Assembly: GCF_001012825.1 (NCBI RefSeq)
Contig: NZ_LCZJ02000014.1
Location: forward strand, 62,001 to 126,000
DNA: 64,000 nt
Source of the DNA: Paenibacillus etheri
Lineage (GTDB): Bacteria; Bacillota; Bacilli; Paenibacillales; Paenibacillaceae
Direction of reading: 5' to 3'
In this document: in pieces, positions 1-7,510 of the stretch
Layout: each line of letters begins with the position of its first letter
Position numbering within the stretch: position 1 is the first letter of the stretch
Translations under genes and position numbers: made by a program
Notes under the pieces: generated by a model
The model's input: only the letters and a program-made list of their open reading frames with translations
The model's database searches: none
What the model was told of the DNA's origin: nothing

Positions 1-48
1 TTTCTGAGAACTCGTAAGTACACTCAAAGTGAGGGGACCGAGGCAGCC

Positions 49-570
49 ATGAGACTTCAAGATCTGATCGGCTTGGCTGTATTTGAAGTTGAAGAGGGTA
101 ATGAAATCGGCAAGATTGTCGATATCCTGCTCGATTCAAACTGGAATATTACGGGTATTGAACTGGAAAGCAAATCTTTTTTTGGTGGTCATGTGAAATT
201 TGTGGCATGGAAAGATATTGTGGCCTACGGCGAGGATGCTGTCATGATTCGTAGTAAAGAGTCGATTGATAAGGCAGATGCCGATCATATACCTTGTACT
301 TTTCTACTTGGAAAGAACAAACTTAAGGATTTGAAAGTACTGACTACAACGGGAACTATACTTGGACGAATATCGGATGTTTATTTTGACCAAAAGTTGG
401 GAAACACAATAGGAGCGCTGGAAATCAGTGACGGGCTTGTGACTGATTTGATCGAAGGCCGCAAATGGCTGCCTTGTTCTGATGAGATGTCCATTGGTGA
501 GAATGCTTTAATGGTTCCTGCGATGAGCGAAGAACGGCTACAAAAAGCCATTAATATTGTTAACGGATAG
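49..570 (+). CDS. PRC-barrel domain protein (YrrD-like)
   Basis: Protein of 173 residues made of two PRC-barrel modules (about residues 2-80 and 84-165). The first begins RLQDLIGLAVFEVEEGNEIGKI and the second repeats the pattern as LKVLTTTGTILGRISDVYFD, the usual opening of this small beta-barrel fold. No signal peptide or membrane segment is visible, so it is probably cytoplasmic. PRC barrels bind RNA or protein partners (RimM, photosynthetic reaction centre H subunit); the partner here cannot be told. The ATG follows a purine-rich GAGGGGACCGAGG stretch. It is followed after a few bases by the zinc-ribbon gene and probably cotranscribed with it. Bacillus YrrD has the same two-barrel layout; that assignment is by resemblance only. 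Confidence 0.8.
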   Translation: MRLQDLIGLAVFEVEEGNEIGKIVDILLDSNWNITGIELESKSFFGGHVKFVAWKDIVAYGEDAVMIRSKESIDKADADHIPCTFLLGKNKLKDLKVLTTTGTILGRISDVYFDQKLGNTIGALEISDGLVTDLIEGRKWLPCSDEMSIGENALMVPAMSEERLQKAINIVNG

Positions 571-584
571 GTGGAATGTATTAT

Positions 585-794
585 ATGAAGTGTCCAAATT
601 GCAACTCCAAAGATATCGGAAAGATTGGTTCCCACCAGTTCTATTGCTGGGGCTGTTTCATTGAATTGACGGTAAACGGCGAGAAGATGTCGGTTTATCA
701 GGTTGAAGAAGACGGCACACTCAGCTCGCTAGACGATCTGTTCTCCGGGGATGATATGACTCAGGATTTCCCGCAAATTCATGCGTCGTCTTAA
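585..794 (+). CDS. small zinc-ribbon protein
   Basis: A 69-residue protein with two cysteine knuckles, CPNC near the N terminus and CWGC about 20 residues later, the layout of a treble-clef or zinc-ribbon fold, followed by an acidic tail. I chose the ATG at 585 because AGGTGG at 569-574 is then about ten bases upstream; the ATG at 576 would leave almost no spacing. It begins 14 bases after the stop of the PRC-barrel gene and is followed by a strong terminator, so the two genes look like an operon end. Function is unknown; the fold suggests nucleic-acid or protein binding. Confidence 0.65.
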   Translation: MKCPNCNSKDIGKIGSHQFYCWGCFIELTVNGEKMSVYQVEEDGTLSSLDDLFSGDDMTQDFPQIHASS

Positions 795-835
795 CTATGA
801 ATCTTGCTTTGTAAGCAAGAATGATCTATGCACTT

Positions 836-891
836 AAAGCGTCAATCTCCTTTCAGCTGAAATCAGCTGTAGGGTTATTGACGCTTTTTTT
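836..891 (+). terminator. Rho-independent terminator
   Basis: AAAGCGTCAAT pairs perfectly with ATTGACGCTTT, with an inner CAGCTG...CAGCTG stem, followed by a T run. A smaller inverted repeat (TCTTGCTT / AAGCAAGA, 802-820) precedes it. It closes the PRC-barrel / zinc-ribbon unit before the AI-2E gene. Confidence 0.85.
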
Positions 892-1007
892 GGGCAAAGG
901 TCTCACTTTGTGGGGTTATTTTATGTGCTCGATGGTTATTTTGCTGCGGCCATACATATACTTATTTACGAAGCTAGTCCAGTCTACAGCCGCAGGAGGG
1001 TACACTC

Positions 1008-2075
1008 ATGGAGCAATGGTCCCAAAGTAAGTGGTTCCGCTGGATGATCGGAGTGCTGCTCTCCCTGATCATTTTGTATTTCGTTTGGTTGCTTCGTCCG
1101 ATGCTGCAGGGGATATTTGTATTTTTGAAGGCAATCCTCGCTCCATTTCTGGCAGCTATGATTATTTCATACGTGCTGAATCCCGTCGTTAGTATGCTGG
1201 CCGGACGGAAGATGCCGCGTAGTGTAGCTGTTCTACTTATATATGCAGTGTTTTTAACGGCGATTGCAGTGATTGCCATTAACCTTATCCCGATGTTTAT
1301 CGAGCAGCTGGAAGAGTTAAATGAACATTTGCCAGAGATGACGCTGCAAGCCCAAGGGCTGATGCGACACATGAATTCAAGACTAATACCGCCCGGGGTC
1401 GAGATGGGGATGAACAACTGGTTTTTTCAACTGGAGAGTCGTCTCGCAGAGGGGATTTCTAATTTTCTCGATAATATAGGGACAACGATTAACGTGCTGT
1501 TCAATGCTTTTATCGTGCCGTTTCTAGTGTTCTATATACTGAAGGATTTTGATGTGTTTGAACGGACGGTGGTCTCTTGTCTGCCCCGCGCACGGCGTAA
1601 GTCTATTGTTACCTTGTTAAAAGATATCGATGATGCACTTGGCAACTACATTCGTGGACAGTTTCTGGTCTGCATTATTATCGGTGTGCTCGCCTATATC
1701 GGTTACGCCATCATCGGAATGCCGTATGCTTTACTGTTCGCCAGTGTGGTAGCAGTTTTCAATATTGTTCCGTATATGGGGCCTTTTTTGGGGGCTGCAC
1801 CAGCCATTGTGATGGCTTCGACAGTCTCGTTTCGTTTAGTGCTACTGGTTGCAGTGGTGAACACTGCGTGCCAAATTGTGGAGAGCAATATTATTTCTCC
1901 ACAGGTGGTGGGGAGGAAGCTGCATTTGCATCCGCTGCTCATTATTTTTGCACTTCTGGTTGGCGGTGAATTGGCAGGAATGATAGGACTTATCCTTGCT
2001 GTACCGTTCTTCGCGGCTGCAAAAGTCGTTATTCAACACTTTATGACGTATTTAATCAAACGAAAGCCTGTATAA
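1008..2075 (+). CDS. AI-2E family transporter (YrrI-like membrane permease)
   Basis: A 355-residue polytopic membrane protein with about eight hydrophobic segments, beginning with MIGVLLSLIILYFVW near the N terminus and including the family pattern around NPVVSMLAGRKMPRSVA and the late stretch VGRKLHLHPLLIIFALLVGG. The length fits PF01594. Family members include the proposed AI-2 exporter TqsA and Na+/H+ antiporters; the substrate here is unknown. The ATG is preceded by AGGAGGG at 991-997. In Bacillus a related gene (yrrI) lies next to alaS; here the next gene is leuS, separated by its own promoter and T-box, so cotranscription is unlikely. Confidence 0.85.
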   Translation: MEQWSQSKWFRWMIGVLLSLIILYFVWLLRPMLQGIFVFLKAILAPFLAAMIISYVLNPVVSMLAGRKMPRSVAVLLIYAVFLTAIAVIAINLIPMFIEQLEELNEHLPEMTLQAQGLMRHMNSRLIPPGVEMGMNNWFFQLESRLAEGISNFLDNIGTTINVLFNAFIVPFLVFYILKDFDVFERTVVSCLPRARRKSIVTLLKDIDDALGNYIRGQFLVCIIIGVLAYIGYAIIGMPYALLFASVVAVFNIVPYMGPFLGAAPAIVMASTVSFRLVLLVAVVNTACQIVESNIISPQVVGRKLHLHPLLIIFALLVGGELAGMIGLILAVPFFAAAKVVIQHFMTYLIKRKPV

Positions 2076-2088
2076 ATAGGGTAAAACA

Positions 2089-2118
2089 TTGACTATAGTC
2101 AACAGTTTTGTATATAAT
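2089..2118 (+). promoter_or_regulatory. sigma-A type promoter for the leuS leader
   Basis: TTGACT (2089-2094) and TATAAT (2113-2118) are separated by 18 bases and lie about 80 bases upstream of the T-box stem I. The -35 sits inside a small inverted repeat (TTGACTATAGTCAA). Confidence 0.8.
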
Positions 2119-2194
2119 GTTGGGGAATATTACTGATGAACAATCAGTATATATAGTTGATCGATGATGAGGAGTATTAATTCTATACCGTTAT

Positions 2195-2447
2195 TGCAGA
2201 GAGCCGGCACTCAGGTGCGAGCCGGTTAACGGAACGGAGTGAACTCACCTCTGAGAAACGGCGCAAGTTCAGGATATCCACTAGAAATAACGGATGTCCT
2301 AGGTGAACCGCCGTCGCCTCACCCCCGCTAAAGGGTGCAAAGTGAGTGGCAGAATAAAGTATATTCAGCCGCTAACTAGGGTGGTACCACGGGAATTATA
2401 ACCTCTCGTCCCTAGCGATAATACGCTAGGGATGGGAGGTTTTTTTG
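2195..2447 (+). promoter_or_regulatory. T-box leader (leucine) controlling leuS
   Basis: The T-box core AGGGTGGTACCACG is at 2378-2391, followed by a strong terminator stem (CCTC...TCCCTAGCG with CGCTAGGGA...GAGG, 2402-2440) and a T run. Stem I is closed by CAGAG (2197-2201) with CTCTG (2249-2253). The segment GAA-CTC-A at 2241-2247 has the form of a specifier loop, giving CTC, a leucine codon, which matches the downstream gene. In this family uncharged tRNA pairs with the specifier and the antiterminator bulge and allows read-through. The core and terminator are seen directly; the specifier assignment is inferred from alignment by eye. Confidence 0.93.
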
Positions 2448-2449
2448 TG

Positions 2450-2547
2450 AATATAAGAGGGTATAGGTTTCACGAAATACTTCATGTCTTATATTTCTCG
2501 CATAAACGACGCTAATTGTCCTTATAAGGACAGGGACGCATTTATGC
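2450..2547 (+). repeat. dispersed hairpin element, copy A
   Basis: Two tandem hairpins. The first is closed by AATATAAG (2450-2457) with CTTATATT (2488-2495). The second is closed by GCATAAA (2500-2506) with TTTATGC (2541-2547) and has the perfect inner palindrome GTCCTTATAAGGAC (2518-2531). The same design recurs at 35674-35768 and 51324-51480 and, degenerated, at 14446-14553. It lies between the T-box terminator and the leuS ribosome binding site, so it is within the leuS mRNA. Confidence 0.75.
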
Positions 2548-2592
2548 TAGCTTAAGAAAACTAAGTAGTTACACTCCAAGGAGGAGCAGACA

Positions 2593-5043
2593 ATGAGCGA
2601 TAATCAAACAAACAGTATACCTGCCGGCGGTTACCGGGCGCAGGCTATTGAGCCTAAGTGGCAAAAGTTCTGGGATGAGAACAAAAGTTTCAAGACAGGT
2701 GAAGATTCAACCAAACCGAATTTCTATGCACTGGATATGTTCCCGTACCCTTCAGGTGCAGGACTGCACGTAGGTCATCCAGAAGGCTACACAGCAACGG
2801 ATATCGTATCCCGTTACAAACGGATGCGCGGTTTTAACGTGCTGCACCCAATGGGCTGGGATGCTTTTGGACTTCCTGCAGAGCAGTATGCGATGGATAC
2901 GGGTCAGCATCCGCGTGATTTTACAGATAAGAACATCGATAATTTCCGTCGTCAGATCAAATCGCTGGGTTTCTCCTACGACTGGGATCGCGAGATCAGC
3001 ACTACAGATCCAGATTATTACAAATGGACGCAGTGGATTTTCATCCAGTTGTACAACAAAGGCTTGGCTTATGTAGCAGAAGTACCTGTTAACTGGTGCG
3101 AGGCACTGGGTACAGTACTTGCCAACGAAGAAGTTATTGATGGTAAAAGTGAGCGTGGAGGACATCCGGTCGTTCGTAAACCGATGCGTCAGTGGATTCT
3201 GAGAATTACTGAATACGCTGAGCGTCTGCTTGAAGATCTGGAAGAGCTGGATTGGTCTGAGAGTATTAAGGATATGCAGCGCAACTGGATCGGCAAATCC
3301 ACAGGTGCAGAGGTGAACTTTGAAATTGAAGGTCACGACGCTAGCCTGACCGTGTTTACAACACGTCCAGATACATTGTTCGGAGCGAGCTACTGCGTAT
3401 TGGCACCGGAGCATGAACTGGTTGATGCCATTACAACAGAAGAACAACGTGCAGCGATTGCAGAATATCGTGTGAAAGCTTCCCATAAGAGCGATCTTGA
3501 ACGTACAGATTTGGCTAAAGAGAAGAGCGGTGTATTCACGGGTGCGTATGCAATCAATCCTGTGAATGGCGCTAAGGCACCGATCTGGATTGCAGATTAT
3601 GTACTTGCTGGATATGGAACGGGTGCGATCATGGCGGTTCCAGGTCACGATACGCGCGACTGGGAATTTGCTAAACAATTCGGCCTGAATATCGTGGAAG
3701 TCGTGCAAGGTGGCAACGTTGAAGAAGAGGCGTATTCCGGAGACGGACCGCATGTTAATTCTGAATTCTTGAACGGACTTAAGAATGAAGAAGCGATTGC
3801 GAAGATGATTGCTTGGCTGGAAGAGAAGGGTGTAGGTAAAGGTAAAGTAACCTATCGTCTGCGTGATTGGCTGTTCAGCCGTCAACGCTACTGGGGAGAG
3901 CCGATTCCAATTCTGCATCTGGAAGACGGTACAATGAAGACTGTTCCGGTTGATCAGCTGCCGCTGGTACTGCCTGATGTAGATGCGATCAAGCCTTCGG
4001 GTACTGGGGAGTCTCCACTTGCGAATGTAACAGAGTGGGTAGAAACAATCGACCCTGAGACAGGTATGAAGGCTCGCCGTGAGACGAATACCATGCCGCA
4101 ATGGGCGGGCAGCTGCTGGTACTACCTGCGTTATATTGATCCGAAAAACGATCAAGAGCTGTGCTCCCAAGAGAAGCAAAAAGCATGGCTTCCAGTGGAT
4201 CTGTACATTGGTGGAGCGGAGCATGCCGTACTTCACTTGCTCTATGCACGTTTCTGGCACAAAGTGCTTTATGATATCGGCGTAGTGGAAACGAAAGAGC
4301 CTTTCCATAAGCTGGTTAACCAAGGCATGATTCTTGGAAATAATAATGAAAAAATGAGTAAATCACGCGGAAATGTCATCAACCCTGATGAGATTGTTGA
4401 AGCTTTCGGTGCAGATACGCTTCGCGTGTATGAAATGTTTATGGGCCCTCTGGAGGCAACCAAGCCTTGGAATGAAAAGGGTGTTGAAGGGGTTCACCGT
4501 TTCTTGTCCCGTGTATGGCGTCTGTTCGTGAATGAGGAAGGTAAGCTCAATTCCAAAATCACAGCAGATGGCGGTACGGAAGAGTTCAAACGTACTTGGC
4601 ACAAAACGATTAAGAAAGTCACTGACGATTTCGAGCATCTGCGTTTCAATACAGCGATTAGTCAGTTGATGATTTTCATTAACGATGCTTACAAGCAAGA
4701 AACGTTGTCCCATGAAGCTGCTGAACACTTTGTACAAATGTTGTCGCCACTGGCGCCGCATATTGCTGAAGAGCTGTGGCAACTGCTCGGTCATGAAGGA
4801 AGCATTAGCTACGTGGCTTGGCCAACTTATGATGAAGCATGGACAGTTGATGCTGAGGTTGAAATCGTTATTCAGGTTAATGGTAAAATCGTACAACGCG
4901 CACTGATTCCGCTGGATATGGGTCAGGAAGAAATGCAAGCTCATGCGCTGTCACTCCCTAATGTGAGTGCAGCTGTAGAAGGTAAAACCGTACGCAAGAT
5001 TATTGCAGTTCCTGGCAAGCTTGTAAATATTGTAGTGGGTTAA
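2593..5043 (+). CDS. leuS: leucyl-tRNA synthetase
   Basis: Class I aminoacyl-tRNA synthetase that charges tRNA-Leu in the cytoplasm. The 816 residues match the bacterial length. The HIGH motif appears as HVGH (59-62) after YPSGAGL, and the KMSKS loop is complete at 587-591. The CP1 editing domain lies between about 225 and 420, with the threonine-rich TTRPDT sequence and a [10 protein letters not shown] segment. The C-terminal anticodon-binding and LeuRS tail domains are present. The ATG follows AAGGAGGAGCAG. Expression should depend on leucyl-tRNA charging through the upstream T-box. The long antisense reading frames here are shadows. Confidence 0.98.
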   Translation: MSDNQTNSIPAGGYRAQAIEPKWQKFWDENKSFKTGEDSTKPNFYALDMFPYPSGAGLHVGHPEGYTATDIVSRYKRMRGFNVLHPMGWDAFGLPAEQYAMDTGQHPRDFTDKNIDNFRRQIKSLGFSYDWDREISTTDPDYYKWTQWIFIQLYNKGLAYVAEVPVNWCEALGTVLANEEVIDGKSERGGHPVVRKPMRQWILRITEYAERLLEDLEELDWSESIKDMQRNWIGKSTGAEVNFEIEGHDASLTVFTTRPDTLFGASYCVLAPEHELVDAITTEEQRAAIAEYRVKASHKSDLERTDLAKEKSGVFTGAYAINPVNGAKAPIWIADYVLAGYGTGAIMAVPGHDTRDWEFAKQFGLNIVEVVQGGNVEEEAYSGDGPHVNSEFLNGLKNEEAIAKMIAWLEEKGVGKGKVTYRLRDWLFSRQRYWGEPIPILHLEDGTMKTVPVDQLPLVLPDVDAIKPSGTGESPLANVTEWVETIDPETGMKARRETNTMPQWAGSCWYYLRYIDPKNDQELCSQEKQKAWLPVDLYIGGAEHAVLHLLYARFWHKVLYDIGVVETKEPFHKLVNQGMILGNNNEKMSKSRGNVINPDEIVEAFGADTLRVYEMFMGPLEATKPWNEKGVEGVHRFLSRVWRLFVNEEGKLNSKITADGGTEEFKRTWHKTIKKVTDDFEHLRFNTAISQLMIFINDAYKQETLSHEAAEHFVQMLSPLAPHIAEELWQLLGHEGSISYVAWPTYDEAWTVDAEVEIVIQVNGKIVQRALIPLDMGQEEMQAHALSLPNVSAAVEGKTVRKIIAVPGKLVNIVVG

Positions 5044-5060
5044 GCGAAGAACGCAATTCT

Positions 5061-5100
5061 GCCCGCAGCATCGGAGAAATCCGTGCTGCGGGCTTTGTTG
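5061..5100. terminator. terminator hairpin between leuS and comER
   Basis: GCCCGCAGCA pairs with TGCTGCGGGC, extended by CGGA/TCCG around a GAAA loop, followed on the plus strand by TTTGTTGTT. It lies between convergent genes and may serve both, though only the plus side has a T-rich tail. Confidence 0.75.
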
Positions 5101-5102
5101 TT

Positions 5103-5954
5103 CTAGCGCTCTTTAGGACCTTGATTAATAGTGTCATGTCCGAATAGCTCATCAAGCTTAGTGACATCCTCATCATATTTATCATGTGTAGTCGTGATGA
5201 GACGTTCAAATACACCTTCCAGACTGATACGCAAGTGGTTTAACGCTTCGGCGGTAATGCCGCCACGAACAGCAACCCGGTCTTGAAGCTCTTGCGGGGT
5301 AAACTCTCCTTCTGTCAGTAGTTTGCCTGTTCCAAGCAGCATCTCACCAGCAAGTCGGCTGATTAATGTCTCTTCAATTCCAGTGGCCTCTACTGCTGCT
5401 TCAATCCAGCGCTCAATGAAATAGCTTAAGAACGCAGGCCCACAGCTGGAGAAATCAGAAGCGATTCGGGTGTGTGCTTCTTGGATTTCCAAGGGAACAC
5501 CTATGAAAGACAACAGCTGTAGCAGTACAAGCCTGTCTTCTTTATTAAGCCTGCTGCCAAATATGCACAGTGAAGTCCCACTCTTGACGCAGTGCGTAAT
5601 GCTTGGGATGATCTTGGCAATTTTGGACGGCAAAGCGGATTCCAGATGATGCAATTGAACTGGACTTGTAATGGATACGACGATTTGCTCTCTCCGGAGA
5701 CATGAGCCGATCTCATCTGTTAATGTTTTAAATTCAAGTGGCTTTACGCATAAAAAAACGATATCACTTCCTAGCGCTGTCTCCCTATTGCTTCCGCAAA
5801 TGGTAATGCCGGGGTGACGCTTCTCAAGCTCCAGCAGCTTGTTCAGGCTGCGGTTGCTGGCGAGTACATCACACGGTTCTAGCGCTCCGGAAGAAAGAAA
5901 GGCGTCGATCAGCAGGCTGCCCATGCTGCCAGTTCCGATAAATCCTACTTTCAC
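5103..5954 (-). CDS. comER: ComER, pyrroline-5-carboxylate reductase family protein
   Basis: A 283-residue member of the ProC family. The N terminus is a Rossmann dinucleotide-binding motif GFIGTGSMG (residues 4-12), and the C-terminal half carries the helical dimerisation domain with the family-like VRGGITAEALNHL stretch. The start is the GTG at 5954, which follows AAAGGAGG at good spacing and places the Rossmann motif at residue 4; the longer frame to 6038 would add 28 residues unlike the family. Divergent placement beside comEA is the known arrangement in Bacillus, where comER is transcribed away from the comE operon. Its role is not settled there; links to sporulation and biofilm signalling have been reported, while real proline synthesis is usually assigned to other ProC copies. 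Confidence 0.85.
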   Translation of the reverse strand: MKVGFIGTGSMGSLLIDAFLSSGALEPCDVLASNRSLNKLLELEKRHPGITICGSNRETALGSDIVFLCVKPLEFKTLTDEIGSCLRREQIVVSITSPVQLHHLESALPSKIAKIIPSITHCVKSGTSLCIFGSRLNKEDRLVLLQLLSFIGVPLEIQEAHTRIASDFSSCGPAFLSYFIERWIEAAVEATGIEETLISRLAGEMLLGTGKLLTEGEFTPQELQDRVAVRGGITAEALNHLRISLEGVFERLITTTHDKYDEDVTKLDELFGHDTINQGPKER

Positions 5955-6140
5955 CTGTGGTTCCTCCTTTCTAGCATTGCTTTTAACTAACTGACATGAA
6001 TTCTCTTCGTTATATGTATGCAGGATAGCCTTGGACAAATGACAGGTTTTGTATGAATTATTAAAGGGAATTCCAATTAAAGGAATGTATGAAGATTCAC
6101 AAAAAAGTATAGGACGAATTTTCTTGAGGAGGAGTGCATT

Positions 6141-6758
6141 TTGAATAAAGGGAATATAGTGCTTGGAGTGATTGTAGTTCTACTGGGTGGTGGGCTGCTA
6201 TGGTCTGCAGGGAGCAAGGGGGATTCCGGCATTGCCGGATGGGAAACCTTGAATGGAAACATGGAACAAGCGATTGGAGTCTCTGATCTTTCAGAGCAGA
6301 CTGAAGACGCTGGGAAGTCTAAAGATGATCAGAAAGTTAAGGATGCTGTACAAGTGGATCAAGCAGTTCCAACTCCAGCAAATGAAAAGGGGGCGACAGT
6401 TGCTGGGCAGAATGCTGCGGGGAGTGGAACGAAGTCTGGAGGCCAAACGCAAACCTTGACAGAGAGCAATACGCCGGCAGGTGTAGAAGGTCAAACTCCA
6501 GCAGGAGATTCAACAGTTGTGTCTACGGGGGCGCTGGAAGTTACCGCACCAGTTGCTTCACAGGAAGGTAAAATAAATGTGAACACAGCGGGTGCTAAGG
6601 AACTGATGGATCTCCCAGGCATCGGAGAGAAAAAAGCTCAGGCGATAATCGATTACCGCAATCGTGAAGGGGCTTTTCGCAGTCTATCAGATTTGGGGAA
6701 GGTGAAGGGGATCGGGCCCAAAATGCTGGAAAAGTTAAAGCCTTTAGTAATATTTTGA
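6141..6758 (+). CDS. comEA: ComEA, DNA receptor of the competence machinery
   Basis: A 205-residue protein with one N-terminal membrane anchor (about residues 4-24), a long Ser/Thr/Gln/Gly-rich spacer, and a C-terminal double helix-hairpin-helix domain (about 143-205) with INVNTAGAKELMDLPGIGEKK and KGIGPKMLEKL. This is the ComEA layout: membrane tether, flexible linker and outward-facing double-stranded DNA binding domain. The soluble ligand-binding domain found in some ComEA proteins is replaced here by low-complexity linker. The start is TTG, preceded by GAGGAGGAG. It opens the comEA-comEB-comEC row and diverges from comER. Confidence 0.9.
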   Translation: MNKGNIVLGVIVVLLGGGLLWSAGSKGDSGIAGWETLNGNMEQAIGVSDLSEQTEDAGKSKDDQKVKDAVQVDQAVPTPANEKGATVAGQNAAGSGTKSGGQTQTLTESNTPAGVEGQTPAGDSTVVSTGALEVTAPVASQEGKINVNTAGAKELMDLPGIGEKKAQAIIDYRNREGAFRSLSDLGKVKGIGPKMLEKLKPLVIF

Positions 6759-6874
6759 AGATAAAAAAGGTATTGAATGTACTGTTGAATGTGCTACAAC
6801 CGTTGTCCTAGTGAAAACTTGCGGGGATGTGCTACAATAGTTAACAACTATTTAGAAGGATATGGAGATTGATT

Positions 6875-7393
6875 ATGACTGCTGCTTATCGTAAAGACTG
6901 GGATACTTATTTTATGGATATTGCCTGCATGGTCTCAACTCGTTCACGCTGCAATCGTCGACATGTAGGTGCTGTGCTGGTGCAAGGCAAGAAGCTGCTT
7001 GGTACCGCGTACAACGGGGCGCCAATGGGCGTACCTGATTGCTCGGAGGCAGGTTGTATGCTCTCGGAGCAATATGAGATGGAGATCGTGGACGGCGTAG
7101 AGACAATGGTGAAGAAACAGCGCTGTATTCGCACGATTCATGCGGAACAGAATCTTTTGCTATTTACAGACCGGGTCGATCGGGAAGGCAGTACCGTTTA
7201 TGTGACGGATGAGCCTTGCTGGACCTGCGCTAATATGCTGGCGAACAGTGGTATAGTGGAAATCGTGTATTACCGACCTTACCGTAAGGATATGGAAAAG
7301 GTTGAAGCGATGATGGCTGCCAAGGGTATCATTTTTCGCCAATTGGAGAATTATGAGCCGCCGAGTGAAACGATGATCAAAGTGTCGGAATAG
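6875..7393 (+). CDS. comEB: ComEB, dCMP deaminase family protein
   Basis: A 172-residue zinc deaminase. The HAEQN box gives the zinc ligand His89 and proton shuttle Glu91, and PCWTC supplies Cys115 and Cys118. These are the canonical cytidine/deoxycytidylate deaminase residues, and the protein probably makes dUMP from dCMP. The ATG at 6875 follows TGGAG at about seven bases; a TTG two codons earlier is possible but less well spaced. It lies between comEA and comEC as in Bacillus. There comEB is dispensable for DNA uptake, although it has been linked to polar placement of the uptake machinery. A terminator separates it from comEC. Confidence 0.9.
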   Translation: MTAAYRKDWDTYFMDIACMVSTRSRCNRRHVGAVLVQGKKLLGTAYNGAPMGVPDCSEAGCMLSEQYEMEIVDGVETMVKKQRCIRTIHAEQNLLLFTDRVDREGSTVYVTDEPCWTCANMLANSGIVEIVYYRPYRKDMEKVEAMMAAKGIIFRQLENYEPPSETMIKVSE

Positions 7394-7433
7394 CTGTTCT
7401 GTACAACATCAATTTAATAAGATGACTTGAGGA

Positions 7434-7479
7434 AGAACCTCTCGTGCGCTTTTGTGGCGTATGCAGAGGTTCTTTTTTT
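7434..7479 (+). terminator. terminator between comEB and comEC
   Basis: AGAACCTCT pairs with AGAGGTTCT around a 21-base loop, followed by eight T residues. In Bacillus comEB and comEC are read as one operon, so here comEC may depend on read-through or its own promoter. Confidence 0.8.
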
Positions 7480-7510
7480 GTACCCAGTATTGTGAAAGGG
7501 GGATAGGAGT

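Noticed and set aside
821-1030. 69-residue open frame before the AI-2E gene
   Set aside because: Starts inside the terminator at 836-891 and overlaps the AI-2E start in another frame.
2752-4323. 523-residue open frame antisense to leuS
   Set aside because: Covers the highly conserved leuS coding region, has no ribosome binding site, and its composition is that of a reverse-complement shadow.
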